NCBI GenBank assembly: GCA_014859755.1
Contig: JACUTO010000052.1
Span: 1-9,385 of the forward strand
Source of the DNA: Candidatus Bathyarchaeota archaeon
Lineage (GTDB): Archaea > Thermoproteota > Bathyarchaeia > Bathyarchaeales > Bathyarchaeaceae
Reading direction: 5' to 3'
DNA: 9,385 nt
Part shown: one piece after another, positions 1 through 6,378 of the stretch
Numbering within the stretch: the stretch's first letter is position 1
Layout of the letters: the number at the start of each line of letters is the position of its first letter
Notes under the pieces: model-generated
Told to the model about the DNA's origin: nothing
What the model saw: only the letters and a program-made list of their open reading frames with translations
Databases searched by the model: none
Made by a program: the position numbers and the translations under genes

Positions 1-38
1 TTGGGGCGATACTTCTCCGCCCACACTTCATAGCTCAA
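1..38 (-). CDS. rfcS: Replication factor C subunit, probably small (5' end only)
   Basis: Only the first 12 codons and two further bases are in the window. Read on the minus strand from a TTG at 38-36 they give MSYEVWAEKYRP, with the next codon beginning AA. W-A/V-E-K-Y-R-P is the hallmark N-terminus of clamp-loader subunits, which are AAA+ ATPases that load the PCNA sliding clamp onto primed DNA. The WAEKYRP form resembles archaeal small subunits more than large ones, but the fragment cannot separate the two firmly. The TTG start is supported by a GGAGG Shine-Dalgarno at 50-46, seven bases upstream. Its position about 1.5 kb from the gins23-mcm-hel308 operon, in the opposite direction, fits a DNA replication neighbourhood. 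Confidence 0.72.
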   Translation of the reverse strand, partial: MSYEVWAEKYRP

Positions 39-42
39 CTGT

Positions 43-50
43 CCGCCTCC
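43..50 (-). promoter_or_regulatory. Shine-Dalgarno of the RFC gene
   Basis: The minus strand reads GGAGGCGG from 50 to 43, then ACAG and the TTG start at 38-36. The GGAGG core lies seven bases before the start, which is near ideal. It decides the otherwise unnoticed TTG start of the RFC gene. The same GGAGGCGG string precedes mcm. Confidence 0.65.
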
Positions 51-73
51 GTGACATATTAGTTAGAAAAGGG

Positions 74-118
74 GTTATACATTAGTGTTGTTCTGAATAT
101 TCAGTAGAATATTTTATT
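74..118 (-). promoter_or_regulatory. Candidate promoter(s) of the RFC gene
   Basis: Two A/T-rich boxes on the minus strand could act as TATA elements: AATAAAATATT (118-108) and GTATAAC (80-74). With the usual spacing of about 25 bases, the first would start transcription near 87, giving a leader of about 50 bases. The second would start near 52, just ahead of the GGAGG. The sequence does not decide between them. Confidence 0.35.
93..104. repeat. 12-bp perfect palindrome CTGAATATTCAG
   Basis: CTGAATATTCAG at 93-104 is identical to its reverse complement. Part of it, GAATATT, recurs directly at 107-113, so the motif appears at 95-101 and 107-113, 12 bases apart (about one helical turn). It lies between the two candidate TATA boxes of the RFC gene and could be an operator. 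This is inference from position and symmetry only. Confidence 0.3.
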
Positions 119-154
119 CGATAACATAAACAAGGAAAATTGGCAGATCCTAGT

Positions 155-289
155 TTACCCCTTCTTGATGACCAATGCTTGCCCGTCAATATGAACTGTT
201 AATGGTTCCTCGGCTTCGAACGACAAAGACGGCAACGCTTTCTTTGGCACACGGATGCGCGCGCAAGTGTATTCTACAAGCGTGCACAC
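155..289 (-). CDS. Small AbrB/SpoVT-like protein (44 aa)
   Basis: This is a 44-codon reading frame from GTG (289-287) to TAA (157-155). The protein contains RIRVPKKAL, then SFEAEEPLTVHIDG and LVIKKG. That pattern (strand, VPKxAL, a short acidic loop, then two strands ending in VIKK) resembles the swapped-hairpin AbrB/SpoVT DNA-binding fold, which often forms antitoxins or transition regulators. The GTG directly follows the TGA of the winged-helix gene and lies in the same frame, so translational coupling is likely. A GAGG at 307-304 is somewhat far (14 bases) to act as a normal ribosome site. It could instead be the tail of a once-fused two-domain protein. The family assignment rests on pattern resemblance only; two cysteines near the N-terminus (residues 2 and 9) are unusual for AbrB. 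Confidence 0.55.
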   Translation of the reverse strand: MCTLVEYTCARIRVPKKALPSLSFEAEEPLTVHIDGQALVIKKG

Positions 290-571
290 TCAGAATTCTT
301 CTTCCTCAAGCTTCTGAAGGAACTCTAACAGAAGTTTCACTTTTTTGTTGTCTTTGTTTAGTCTGTAGGCAACTACTTTCGCCCCTATTCTTGTAAGAGA
401 TATATAGTTTCTGTCGACAAGGATGGGAAGAACCTTCATAACGCTTGCAGGATTCTTATCTGTTCTCCTAGCGACCTCCCGTAGATTCATAAAATCTTCT
501 GGATTTTGAAGGAACAAGTCGAGAACGATCAGATATTTTGAGGGCCCAAATAGGTCGTTTAGTCTCTCCAT
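290..571 (-). CDS. Winged helix-turn-helix transcriptional regulator (93 aa)
   Basis: A small DNA-binding protein. Counting from the ATG at 571-569, residues 29-51 form a helix-turn-helix (NLREVARR, DKNPASVMKVLPIL). Residues 54-72 look like the wing (RNYISLTRIGAKVVAYRLN), and a C-terminal helix ends in an acidic run EEEE. This matches MarR/ArsR-type single-domain archaeal regulators. The open frame extends to a TTG at 595-593, but a TATA box (607-600) would place the transcript start near 578, downstream of that TTG, so I choose the ATG at 571 with a nearly leaderless mRNA. The next gene, AbrB-like, begins right after its TGA. It diverges from the MFS-type gene at 681, so local control of that gene and autoregulation are reasonable inferences. 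The ligand and target are not known. Confidence 0.75.
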   Translation of the reverse strand: MERLNDLFGPSKYLIVLDLFLQNPEDFMNLREVARRTDKNPASVMKVLPILVDRNYISLTRIGAKVVAYRLNKDNKKVKLLLEFLQKLEEEEF

Positions 572-597
572 ATCAATAAAATCATAGGGAAACAATT

Positions 598-621
598 AGT
601 ATTTATACTTAACGCCTGTTA
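598..621. promoter_or_regulatory. TATA box of the wHTH gene within short palindromes
   Basis: On the minus strand TATAAATA occupies 607-600, a good archaeal TATA box, about 33 bases before the ATG at 571. It lies inside the inverted repeat AGTAT-TT-ATACT (598-609), and a second one, TAAC-gcct-GTTA, follows at 610-621. A dimeric winged-helix protein binding here would block its own promoter. The TATA box is well supported; the operator role is inference. Confidence 0.45.
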
Positions 622-655
622 GGATATCAATAACACTTGTTTCAAAATCTAAACG

Positions 656-662
656 TTTATAT
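656..662 (+). promoter_or_regulatory. TATA box of the MFS-type gene
   Basis: TTTATAT at 656-662 is preceded by the purine-rich AAACG, which could serve as a BRE. Transcription would start near 684-687, very close to or just past the ATG at 681. The mRNA may therefore be leaderless, or translation may begin at the in-frame ATGs at 726 and 729. Confidence 0.5.
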
Positions 663-680
663 CCAAGAAGAAACAAATGT

Positions 681-1259
681 ATGGAATATCGCGAGGAAAC
701 ACGGTTGCAGAAATTATCAATCAAAATGATGGTGACAGTAATTTCATTCTCCTCTCTGGGAATAGGGTTTCTCGGTCCGGCATACTCGATGTTTGTTGTT
801 AGACGTTTCTCAGCATCCTTTCTGCATGCGGGTATCCTTTCCGCAATTTTTTTGTTAGTATCAGCTATTTTCAAGATGCCCGCCGGAAGACTTGTGGATG
901 TCTATGGGAAGTGGAAAGTTTTGTTTGCAGGAGTCATTGGGTGTGCCCTGAGTTCGCTATCCTACATCTTTGCTTCAGATTTAATTCATCTTTACCTAAT
1001 CGAGTTCTTCTTTGGAATATCCTTTGCCCTTCAGAGACCAGCTCTTCTCGTTCTGATGATGGTTATGAGTGGAAAACTCAACAGAGGATTGCGTTTAGGC
1101 ATATTCGATTCAACTGATGACATAGCCGGAGCCTTCGCTGCACTATTATCTGGAATTGTAGTGAGTAGCCTTGGATTTGAACCATTATTCCTCCTGTGTT
1201 TCTCATGTTATTCAATATCAGGCCTCTTCATCTTGAAATCACGCATGGAAATTGGTTAA
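681..1259 (+). CDS. Half-size MFS-type membrane protein (six helices)
   Basis: The protein has 192 residues with about six hydrophobic segments, near residues 17-40, 49-67, 80-98, 101-129, 148-165 and 168-186. Between the second and third lies GRLVDVYGKWKV (69-80), a good match to MFS motif A (G-x-L-x-D-x-x-G-[RK]), so major facilitator ancestry is well supported. Full MFS carriers have about 400 residues and 12 helices; this one stops after six. The end (ILKSRMEIG) looks like a natural cytoplasmic tail, and I find no hydrophobic remainder downstream. It could be a stable half-transporter working as a dimer or a shortened gene. The substrate cannot be told. The start at 681 gives a charged N-terminus (EYREETRLQKLSIK); ATGs at 726/729 are alternatives because the TATA box is close. 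It diverges from the wHTH regulator. Confidence 0.7.
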   Translation: MEYREETRLQKLSIKMMVTVISFSSLGIGFLGPAYSMFVVRRFSASFLHAGILSAIFLLVSAIFKMPAGRLVDVYGKWKVLFAGVIGCALSSLSYIFASDLIHLYLIEFFFGISFALQRPALLVLMMVMSGKLNRGLRLGIFDSTDDIAGAFAALLSGIVVSSLGFEPLFLLCFSCYSISGLFILKSRMEIG

Positions 1260-1260
1260 G

Positions 1261-1401
1261 ATGGCCGGGTTATACGAAATGCAAAAGCCAAAACTTTCAG
1301 GCAAAATCAGAAGGGTAATTAATCGTCAAAAAGTCGCGAAATTCTCGGAAAACTTGCGGTTCTACACAAGTATTTATGCTCCACCGGCTTCCAAAAGATG
1401 A
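1261..1401 (+). CDS. Possible small basic protein (46 aa), unrecognised
   Basis: An ATG one base after the TAA of the MFS-type gene opens a 46-codon frame ending in TGA at 1399-1401. The product starts MAGLYEMQKPKLSGKIRRV and is very basic (11 Lys/Arg against 2 Glu), with an aromatic patch (FYTSIY) near the end. No family is recognised and there is no clear ribosome binding site. Its only support is the tight spacing behind the upstream gene, which would allow coupling. It may be a chance ORF. Confidence 0.25.
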   Translation: MAGLYEMQKPKLSGKIRRVINRQKVAKFSENLRFYTSIYAPPASKR

Positions 1402-1405
1402 TTCC

Positions 1406-1429
1406 TAAAGTGTAAAAACTTTAACTTTT
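1406..1429 (+). terminator. Weak hairpin plus T-run after the MFS-type gene
   Basis: TAAAGT (1406-1411) and ACTTTA (1418-1423) can pair around a six-base loop. They are followed by TTTT (1426-1429) and another TTTT shortly after. Archaeal RNA polymerase stops at U-rich tracts, so this A/T-rich patch is a possible 3' end. The stem is weak. The rest of 1402-1465 shows no gene. Confidence 0.25.
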
Positions 1430-1465
1430 CATCCCAAATTTTAGTCATTCCTCTCTAACTAGAGC

Positions 1466-1472
1466 TTTTATA
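1466..1472 (+). promoter_or_regulatory. TATA box of the gins23-mcm-hel308 operon
   Basis: TTTTATA at 1466-1472 would place the transcript start near 1495, leaving a leader of about 30 bases that carries the Shine-Dalgarno at 1513-1520. No comparable box is seen at the mcm or hel308 junctions, which fits one operon promoter. Confidence 0.55.
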
Positions 1473-1512
1473 CCTAAACCTCACAATCTTTCTAGGGCAA
1501 ATCCTCTGCTAA

Positions 1513-1520
1513 GGGAGAGA
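1513..1520 (+). promoter_or_regulatory. Shine-Dalgarno of gins23
   Basis: GGGAGAGA at 1513-1520 lies a few bases before the TTG at 1526-1528 and matches the GGAGGTGA consensus reasonably well. It supports the TTG as the start over the next in-frame ATG at 1595, which would cut into the GINS B domain. Confidence 0.5.
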
Positions 1521-1525
1521 TAAAT

Positions 1526-2098
1526 TTGTCAGCAGAACCATTAACGTCTATAGGAGATGCGGATTTCCTCTTCAAAAATACACCTGTTAAGATTATGGTA
1601 AACAGAAATTGCCCTGAAATCGAGCTTGCTGGCTTGAAAGTTGGACCTTTCCAAGAGGGAAAAGAATACGAAGTCAGGTTTTGGATAGCCCAAGAACTGA
1701 AAAGGGCTGGAATAGCACGTTTCCGTGAAGAAGAAATGTTAGATTTGGTGAAGCTTAACAAGATTCATTGGAAAGAAAGAGTTCAGGCTTCCCAACAAGT
1801 CGCCTCCTTACCCGAAGATTTCTACCCTAGACTACGGCGTTACCTCGCTGATTTAAAAAGCGGAGCCATAAAGAAACCTGAAAAAATGAGGGACTACGAA
1901 AAGGCTAGAAGACTCTCCCGCGACATCATCAACTTGAGACTAAAAAAGATAGTTTCCCTCGCCTCATCACCAGCACAGACAAACCAGATTCTCGGGAGCT
2001 TGACAAGAGAAGAACGCGTTGTCTACGAACGTTTATACGGGATTATTAGTGAATGGAGAGCTAAAATTCTGAAAATAAAGGGAGGCGGTGAGTCTTGA
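1526..2098 (+). CDS. gins23: GINS complex subunit Gins23
   Basis: This is a 190-residue subunit of GINS, the complex that with MCM (and Cdc45/RecJ-type proteins) forms the archaeal replicative helicase. The small beta-rich B domain comes first, about residues 20-65 (VKIMVNRNCPEIEL, VGPFQEGKEYEV, FWIAQELKRAGIA). The helical A domain follows, about 70-180 (LPEDFYPRLRRYL, then EKARRLSRDIINLRLKKI). The B-then-A order marks the Psf2/Psf3-like class, called Gins23 in archaea, as opposed to the Gins51 class with A then B. The length is typical. Its location immediately upstream of mcm, as known in Sulfolobus where Gins23 binds MCM, strengthens the call. It starts with TTG, and its TGA overlaps the TTG of mcm. 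Gins51 is not in this window. Confidence 0.85.
   Translation: MSAEPLTSIGDADFLFKNTPVKIMVNRNCPEIELAGLKVGPFQEGKEYEVRFWIAQELKRAGIARFREEEMLDLVKLNKIHWKERVQASQQVASLPEDFYPRLRRYLADLKSGAIKKPEKMRDYEKARRLSRDIINLRLKKIVSLASSPAQTNQILGSLTREERVVYERLYGIISEWRAKILKIKGGGES
2081..2091 (+). promoter_or_regulatory. Strong Shine-Dalgarno of mcm inside gins23
   Basis: GGAGGCGGTGA at 2081-2091 is a near-complete match to the 16S 3' end. It sits within the last codons of gins23 (encoding Gly-Gly-Gly-Glu) and just before the TTG at 2095. It decides the TTG start of mcm, because the first in-frame ATG would remove 29 residues. Confidence 0.7.
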
Positions 2099-4131
2099 CA
2101 GAAGAAATAGTGGCAGCGGATCCACAGGAACGATTACAAGACTTTCTTAAATCAGATAAATATCGTGAACGTCTTTCTCGAATGGCTATCGCTGGCAGCA
2201 CCTCCTTAATCGCAGATTTTGAAGAACTTTTAGCAGTAGAAACCGCACTTGCAGAAAGCATCCTAGAGAGGCCAGACGAATATTTGGAACACGCGAATCA
2301 CGCCGCGTTGGCTCAACTACAGATAGAAGAACCCGAATACGCTGAAAGAGTTGAAACAGTCACTGTTAGGTTTCGAGGCTTACCAGGATCCACGCCGCTA
2401 CGAGCGTTAGGCTCCGCACATATTGGAAAGCTCGTTATGGTGGATGGTATCGTCGTTCGCGCCAGCCCGGCCAGACCACTTGTAATGCAAGCCGCCTTCA
2501 GATGTAAACGATGTGGAACAGTCAGTTATATCCCTCAAAGCGGTCCCTTCCTGACGGCTCCACCCGCATGCAGCGATCCAGCATGCAGAAGAAGAGGCCC
2601 CTTCGATTTCGTTCAGGAAGAATCCAAGTTCATCGATTCCCAAGACATACGCATCCAAGAAAGACCAGAAGACCTTCCACCGGGGCAGCTCCCACGTTGG
2701 TTAGACATAAAACTTCTTGGGAGAGATCTCGTTGACGTAGCGAGACCCGGCGACCACGTTTCTGTGGTCGGAGTCGTTCGCGCGGTTGCCCCAACCCTTC
2801 CGAGAGTTGGACGACTTCGATCCTTTAGACTGCATCTGGACACCAATTTTATTGATGCGGTGAGTAAAGAGGCTGAAACGGTGCTTATTTCGCCGGAGGA
2901 AGAGAAACAGATACTGGAACTGGCAAAGGACCCTTGGGTTCACCGCAAAATTCTTCGTTCGTTAGCGCCCTCCATTTACGGTTATGAACATATCAAAGAA
3001 GCCGTAATGTACCTTCTCTTCGGGGGTGTTGCAAAACATTTCCCGGACATCACTATACGGGGAGACATGAACGTTCTTCTGGTAGGAGATCCGGGAACAG
3101 CCAAGTCGCAGCTCCTACAATACGTGGCGAAGATAGCTCCCAGGGGTTTATACACTTCCGGTCGCGGAACCACAGCCGCTGGCTTAACAGCAGCCGTGCT
3201 TCGTGAAAAGGCTGGTGGAATGACCCTTGAGGCTGGAGCATTGGTGTTGGCGGATAAGGGCATCGCAGCCATAGATGAGATAGATAAGATGCGTCCTGAA
3301 GACAGAGTGGCTATACATGAAGCCATGGAACAGCATACGGTTTCTATTGCCAAGGGCGGCATCGTAGCAACCCTTAACGCTCGAACAGCCATCTTAGCTG
3401 CAGCTAACCCAGCCTTAGGCAGATACGACCCCTATCGAACAGTCGCAGAGAACATATCTCTCCCAGTCACCATTCTCTCAAGATTTGATCTCATCTTCGT
3501 TTTGCGGGATGTGCCTGAAAAAGAATTGGACACAAAGATGACTGAGCATATACTTGACCTTCACAGAACTGGTGTGGCTCCAGTTGAGCCTCCCATAGCG
3601 CCTGATCTGCTTCGAAAATACATCAGTTACGCCAAAAACATGAAGCCTGTTTTGACCAAGGAAGCTTTGGAACGCTTGAAAGATTTCTATTTAGCTATGC
3701 GTTCGGCCAGCGAAGCTGAGGGGACGCCTATAGCTATAACTGCGCGGCAACTGGAATCTTTGGTTAGGGCGGCTGAGGCTAGGGCTCGTGTTGCCCTTCG
3801 GAAAGAGGTTCTCGCCGAGGATGCTGAGACGGCCATTGCCATAATGAAGAGGTCGCTGGAAGAGGTTGGAATCGACGTTTCGTCACGCAAATTCGACATC
3901 GACATCATCATGACTGGTAAACCGAAAAGTATGCGTGATAAACTGTCGGTTATTCTGGGTCTCATTTCGAGCATGGAGAAAGAAACGGGAATGGTGGAGA
4001 AGACGAGGCTTCTGGAGAGACTTCAAACAGAATATGACATCGGAAGTTCTGAAGCTGAGAGGCTAATAGGACAAATGTTGAAGGAAGGAACCCTATTCTC
4101 ACCTAGAAACGGATACATCAAAAAGACCTAG
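2095..4131 (+). CDS. mcm: Replicative DNA helicase MCM
   Basis: The 678-residue protein is full length for an archaeal MCM, the hexameric 3'-5' helicase that unwinds DNA at the fork. The N-terminal domain (about 1-280) carries a zinc site with Cys137 and Cys140 (CKRC) and Cys159 and Cys164 (CSDPAC). The AAA+ domain follows: Walker A GDPGTAKS at 331-338 (Lys337), Walker B IDEID at 393-397, sensor-1 Asn438 in AANP, and the arginine finger Arg463 in SRFD. A C-terminal winged helix occupies about 611-678. All key residues are present and no intein interrupts the motifs. The TTG start is set by the strong GGAGG and by the 4-base TTGA overlap with gins23, so the two are probably made in a coupled ratio. 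hel308 follows after 15 bases. Confidence 0.97.
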   Translation: MTEEIVAADPQERLQDFLKSDKYRERLSRMAIAGSTSLIADFEELLAVETALAESILERPDEYLEHANHAALAQLQIEEPEYAERVETVTVRFRGLPGSTPLRALGSAHIGKLVMVDGIVVRASPARPLVMQAAFRCKRCGTVSYIPQSGPFLTAPPACSDPACRRRGPFDFVQEESKFIDSQDIRIQERPEDLPPGQLPRWLDIKLLGRDLVDVARPGDHVSVVGVVRAVAPTLPRVGRLRSFRLHLDTNFIDAVSKEAETVLISPEEEKQILELAKDPWVHRKILRSLAPSIYGYEHIKEAVMYLLFGGVAKHFPDITIRGDMNVLLVGDPGTAKSQLLQYVAKIAPRGLYTSGRGTTAAGLTAAVLREKAGGMTLEAGALVLADKGIAAIDEIDKMRPEDRVAIHEAMEQHTVSIAKGGIVATLNARTAILAAANPALGRYDPYRTVAENISLPVTILSRFDLIFVLRDVPEKELDTKMTEHILDLHRTGVAPVEPPIAPDLLRKYISYAKNMKPVLTKEALERLKDFYLAMRSASEAEGTPIAITARQLESLVRAAEARARVALRKEVLAEDAETAIAIMKRSLEEVGIDVSSRKFDIDIIMTGKPKSMRDKLSVILGLISSMEKETGMVEKTRLLERLQTEYDIGSSEAERLIGQMLKEGTLFSPRNGYIKKT

Positions 4132-4146
4132 CCAAAGGCGCATGCA

Positions 4147-6378
4147 TTGAGAATTGAAGAACTGCCGATACCGGAATCCGTAAAACAAGTTATAATTAGT
4201 TCGGGAATCACCGAACTTTATCCTCCGCAAGAGGAAGCCATACGCGCGGGAGCCCTAGAAGGAAAAAACCTTGTCCTGGCAAGTCCAACAGCCTCAGGGA
4301 AAACCCTCATCGCCGAGTTTTGCGCCCTCAAACACATACTGGAAAGAAACGGAAAAGTTCTCTACTTAACGCCTCTACGAGCTTTGGCCAGCGAAAAATA
4401 TGAAGAATTCAAGAAATACGCTGTTATCAGAAAACGTAGCGGAAGACGGGTCAGGGTAGGCATCAGCACCGGCGACTACGACAGCAGCGACCCGTGGCTG
4501 GGGAAGTTCGACATCATAGTCACCACCAACGAAAAAGCAGATTCATTGTTGCGACACAGATCCCGCTGGGTGAACGAAATCTCCCTAGTAGTCGCCGACG
4601 AAGTGCACCTCCTAAACGACACTGAAAGAGGCCCAACACTAGAAGTCGTCCTCGCCCGCCTCATACAAGTAAACCCAGATATCCAACTCCTAGCCCTAAG
4701 CGCAACCATAAAAAACGCAGAAGAAGCCGCTGAGTGGCTAAAGGCCATCTCCATCACAACAGAATGGAGACCAGTCACCCTCAGAGAAGGCGTACTCCTA
4801 CACAACGAGATCCACTTCAAAGACGGAGGTGCCCAAAAAATAGAAAAAGCCGCCAAAAACCCCGCCATAAACCTAGCTTTACACATAGTAAAATCCGGTG
4901 GACAAGCCCTAGTTTTCGCAGGGACACGCAGAAACTCGGTAAGCCTAGCTAAGAGGGCGGCAACAACTATGAAAGCCTTCATATCTAAGCCCATGAAACG
5001 TTCCCTAACAAGAATCGCCGAACAAATTCTCGCAACCGGTGAAAGAACTAGAATCAGCGAGTTGTTAGCTGAGCTTGTTAATCATGGAACCGCTTTTCAT
5101 CACGCCGGATTAGGCGGCAGCCACAGAAAGATAATTGAAGACGCCTTCAGAGACGGAAAAATCAAAGTCATAACAGCCACCCCCACCCTAGCCTTCGGAG
5201 TGAACCTACCAGCAAGAATGGTGATCATCCACGATTATAGGCGGTACGAGCCTGGATACGGCTACTACCCCATAACAGTGCTCGAGTACAAACAGATGGC
5301 TGGACGAGCTGGAAGACCCCGTTACGACAAAGTTGGAGAAGCCTTGCTCATAGCCAGAACCGAAGACGAACGCGACTACCTCATGGAAAGCTACGTTCTC
5401 TCCGAACCAGAAAGAATATGGTCAAAGCTGGCGGTGGAAAGAATCCTCCGATCCCACGTCTTAGCCACAATAGCAGCAGACTTCGCCCACACCGAACAGG
5501 GAATCTACGACTTCTTCGGCAAAACTTTCTACGCTTATCAGTATGACCCACGAGCCATAAAAGGAGTCACCACAAAAATTCTGAAGTTTCTATACGAACA
5601 AGAACTGATCGAAGTGAGCGGTGAAAACGTTTATGCCACTAGATTCGGACGAAGAGTCTCTGAACTCTACATCGACCCCGTTTCGGCGGTCATAATTCGA
5701 GACGCCCTTCTAAGCCGAGCACCAAGGCTCACCGACATAAGCTTCCTCCACATGATCGCCCACACACCGGACATGTTTCCGAAGCTTCGCCCATACTCAC
5801 GAGAAATAGACAACCTCGCCTTGTTCGTTGATGAGCATCGAGAAGAGTTCATGTTTGAGGTGCCAGACGAGTGGACGGACAGAATCACCTACGAAGAATT
5901 TCTGGGAGAAGCCAAGCTGGCTTGGGTACTGAACGCCTGGATAGAGGAAACAACCGAAGACGAAACCATCGAGAAGTTTCGCGTTCAGCCCGGCGACCTC
6001 TACCGCCTCATCGCAACATCAAAGTGGCTCCTCTACGCCTCACACGAACTAGCCTCCCTCTTCAACCACAAGGACCTTGTTCCACACCTCGCCGGACTCG
6101 TGGAAAGAACTGAAAAGGGAGTGAAAGCTGAACTGCTTCCGCTGGTCAGATTAGAGGGAATCGGAAGAGTGCGAGCACGCATCCTCTACAACTCAGGCCT
6201 AAAAACCCTCACAGACCTCAAAAGGGCTCCCCTCAAGAAATTAACAAACCTGCCCCTGATTGGACCCAAACTAGCCAAGAAAATAAAGGAACAAGTAGGC
6301 GGATTCGTCAAAGCCGAAGAATGGAAAAAACTGAAGAAAGGAGAAACCGCGGAGCAACGAGCTATAACCGAATACTAG
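4147..6378 (+). CDS. hel308: Hel308-type ATP-dependent DNA helicase
   Basis: The 743-residue protein is full length for Hel308, a superfamily 2 3'-5' helicase of the Ski2/HELQ group that acts on stalled or branched replication forks. Visible parts are the Q motif (YPPQEEAI, 25-32), motif I ASPTASGKT (45-53), motif II DEVH (151-154), motif III SAT (185-187), motif V around TPTLAFGVNLPA (345-356) and motif VI QMAGRAGRPRYD (383-394). A winged helix (about 420-505) and the ratchet domain (about 506-640) follow, then a helix-hairpin-helix (about 665-720) with GIGRVRARIL. Start: TTG at 4147, giving MRIEELPIPESV as in other Hel308 proteins; the first internal Met is residue 274, so an ATG start is impossible. 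It is the third gene of the gins23-mcm operon. Its TAG shares a CTAG with the purB stop. Confidence 0.95.
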   Translation: MRIEELPIPESVKQVIISSGITELYPPQEEAIRAGALEGKNLVLASPTASGKTLIAEFCALKHILERNGKVLYLTPLRALASEKYEEFKKYAVIRKRSGRRVRVGISTGDYDSSDPWLGKFDIIVTTNEKADSLLRHRSRWVNEISLVVADEVHLLNDTERGPTLEVVLARLIQVNPDIQLLALSATIKNAEEAAEWLKAISITTEWRPVTLREGVLLHNEIHFKDGGAQKIEKAAKNPAINLALHIVKSGGQALVFAGTRRNSVSLAKRAATTMKAFISKPMKRSLTRIAEQILATGERTRISELLAELVNHGTAFHHAGLGGSHRKIIEDAFRDGKIKVITATPTLAFGVNLPARMVIIHDYRRYEPGYGYYPITVLEYKQMAGRAGRPRYDKVGEALLIARTEDERDYLMESYVLSEPERIWSKLAVERILRSHVLATIAADFAHTEQGIYDFFGKTFYAYQYDPRAIKGVTTKILKFLYEQELIEVSGENVYATRFGRRVSELYIDPVSAVIIRDALLSRAPRLTDISFLHMIAHTPDMFPKLRPYSREIDNLALFVDEHREEFMFEVPDEWTDRITYEEFLGEAKLAWVLNAWIEETTEDETIEKFRVQPGDLYRLIATSKWLLYASHELASLFNHKDLVPHLAGLVERTEKGVKAELLPLVRLEGIGRVRARILYNSGLKTLTDLKRAPLKKLTNLPLIGPKLAKKIKEQVGGFVKAEEWKKLKKGETAEQRAITEY
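6325..6330 (-). terminator. Candidate U-tract terminator of purB within hel308
   Basis: Read on the minus strand, T6 at 6330-6325 lies about 45 bases past the purB stop, in a T-rich stretch that also includes CTCCTTTCTTC just before it. Because purB and hel308 abut with no spacer, any purB terminator must lie inside hel308; this is the best U-rich tract. Inference from composition. Confidence 0.3.

Noticed and set aside
175..396. Plus-strand 73-codon frame in the left flank
   Set aside because: It runs opposite the AbrB-like and winged-helix genes and has cysteine- and leucine-rich, non-protein-like content.
572..595. TTG at 595-593 as the start of the winged-helix gene
   Set aside because: The TATA box at 607-600 would start the transcript downstream of this TTG; the ATG at 571 fits the promoter and gives a normal N-terminus.
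596..874. Minus-strand 92-codon frame covering the divergent promoter
   Set aside because: It spans both TATA boxes and the start of the MFS-type gene, and its product resembles no family.
1402..1525. tRNA or box C/D guide RNA in the intergenic stretch
   Set aside because: No tRNA arms or TPsiC-like sequence are seen; AGATGATT near 1396 resembles a C box only loosely and has no matching D box at a proper distance.
2982..3392. Antisense open frame (136 codons) opposite the MCM AAA+ domain
   Set aside because: It is the mirror of the Walker A/B region of mcm, with low-complexity Ala/Ser/Pro content and no start signals.
2095..4131. Intein in mcm, common in some archaeal MCM genes
   Set aside because: The motifs run without interruption and the length (678 residues) is normal.
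4476..4994. Long antisense open frame (172 codons) inside hel308
   Set aside because: It lies fully opposite a complete helicase gene with every motif intact; its product has no recognisable domain and is a shadow of codon usage.
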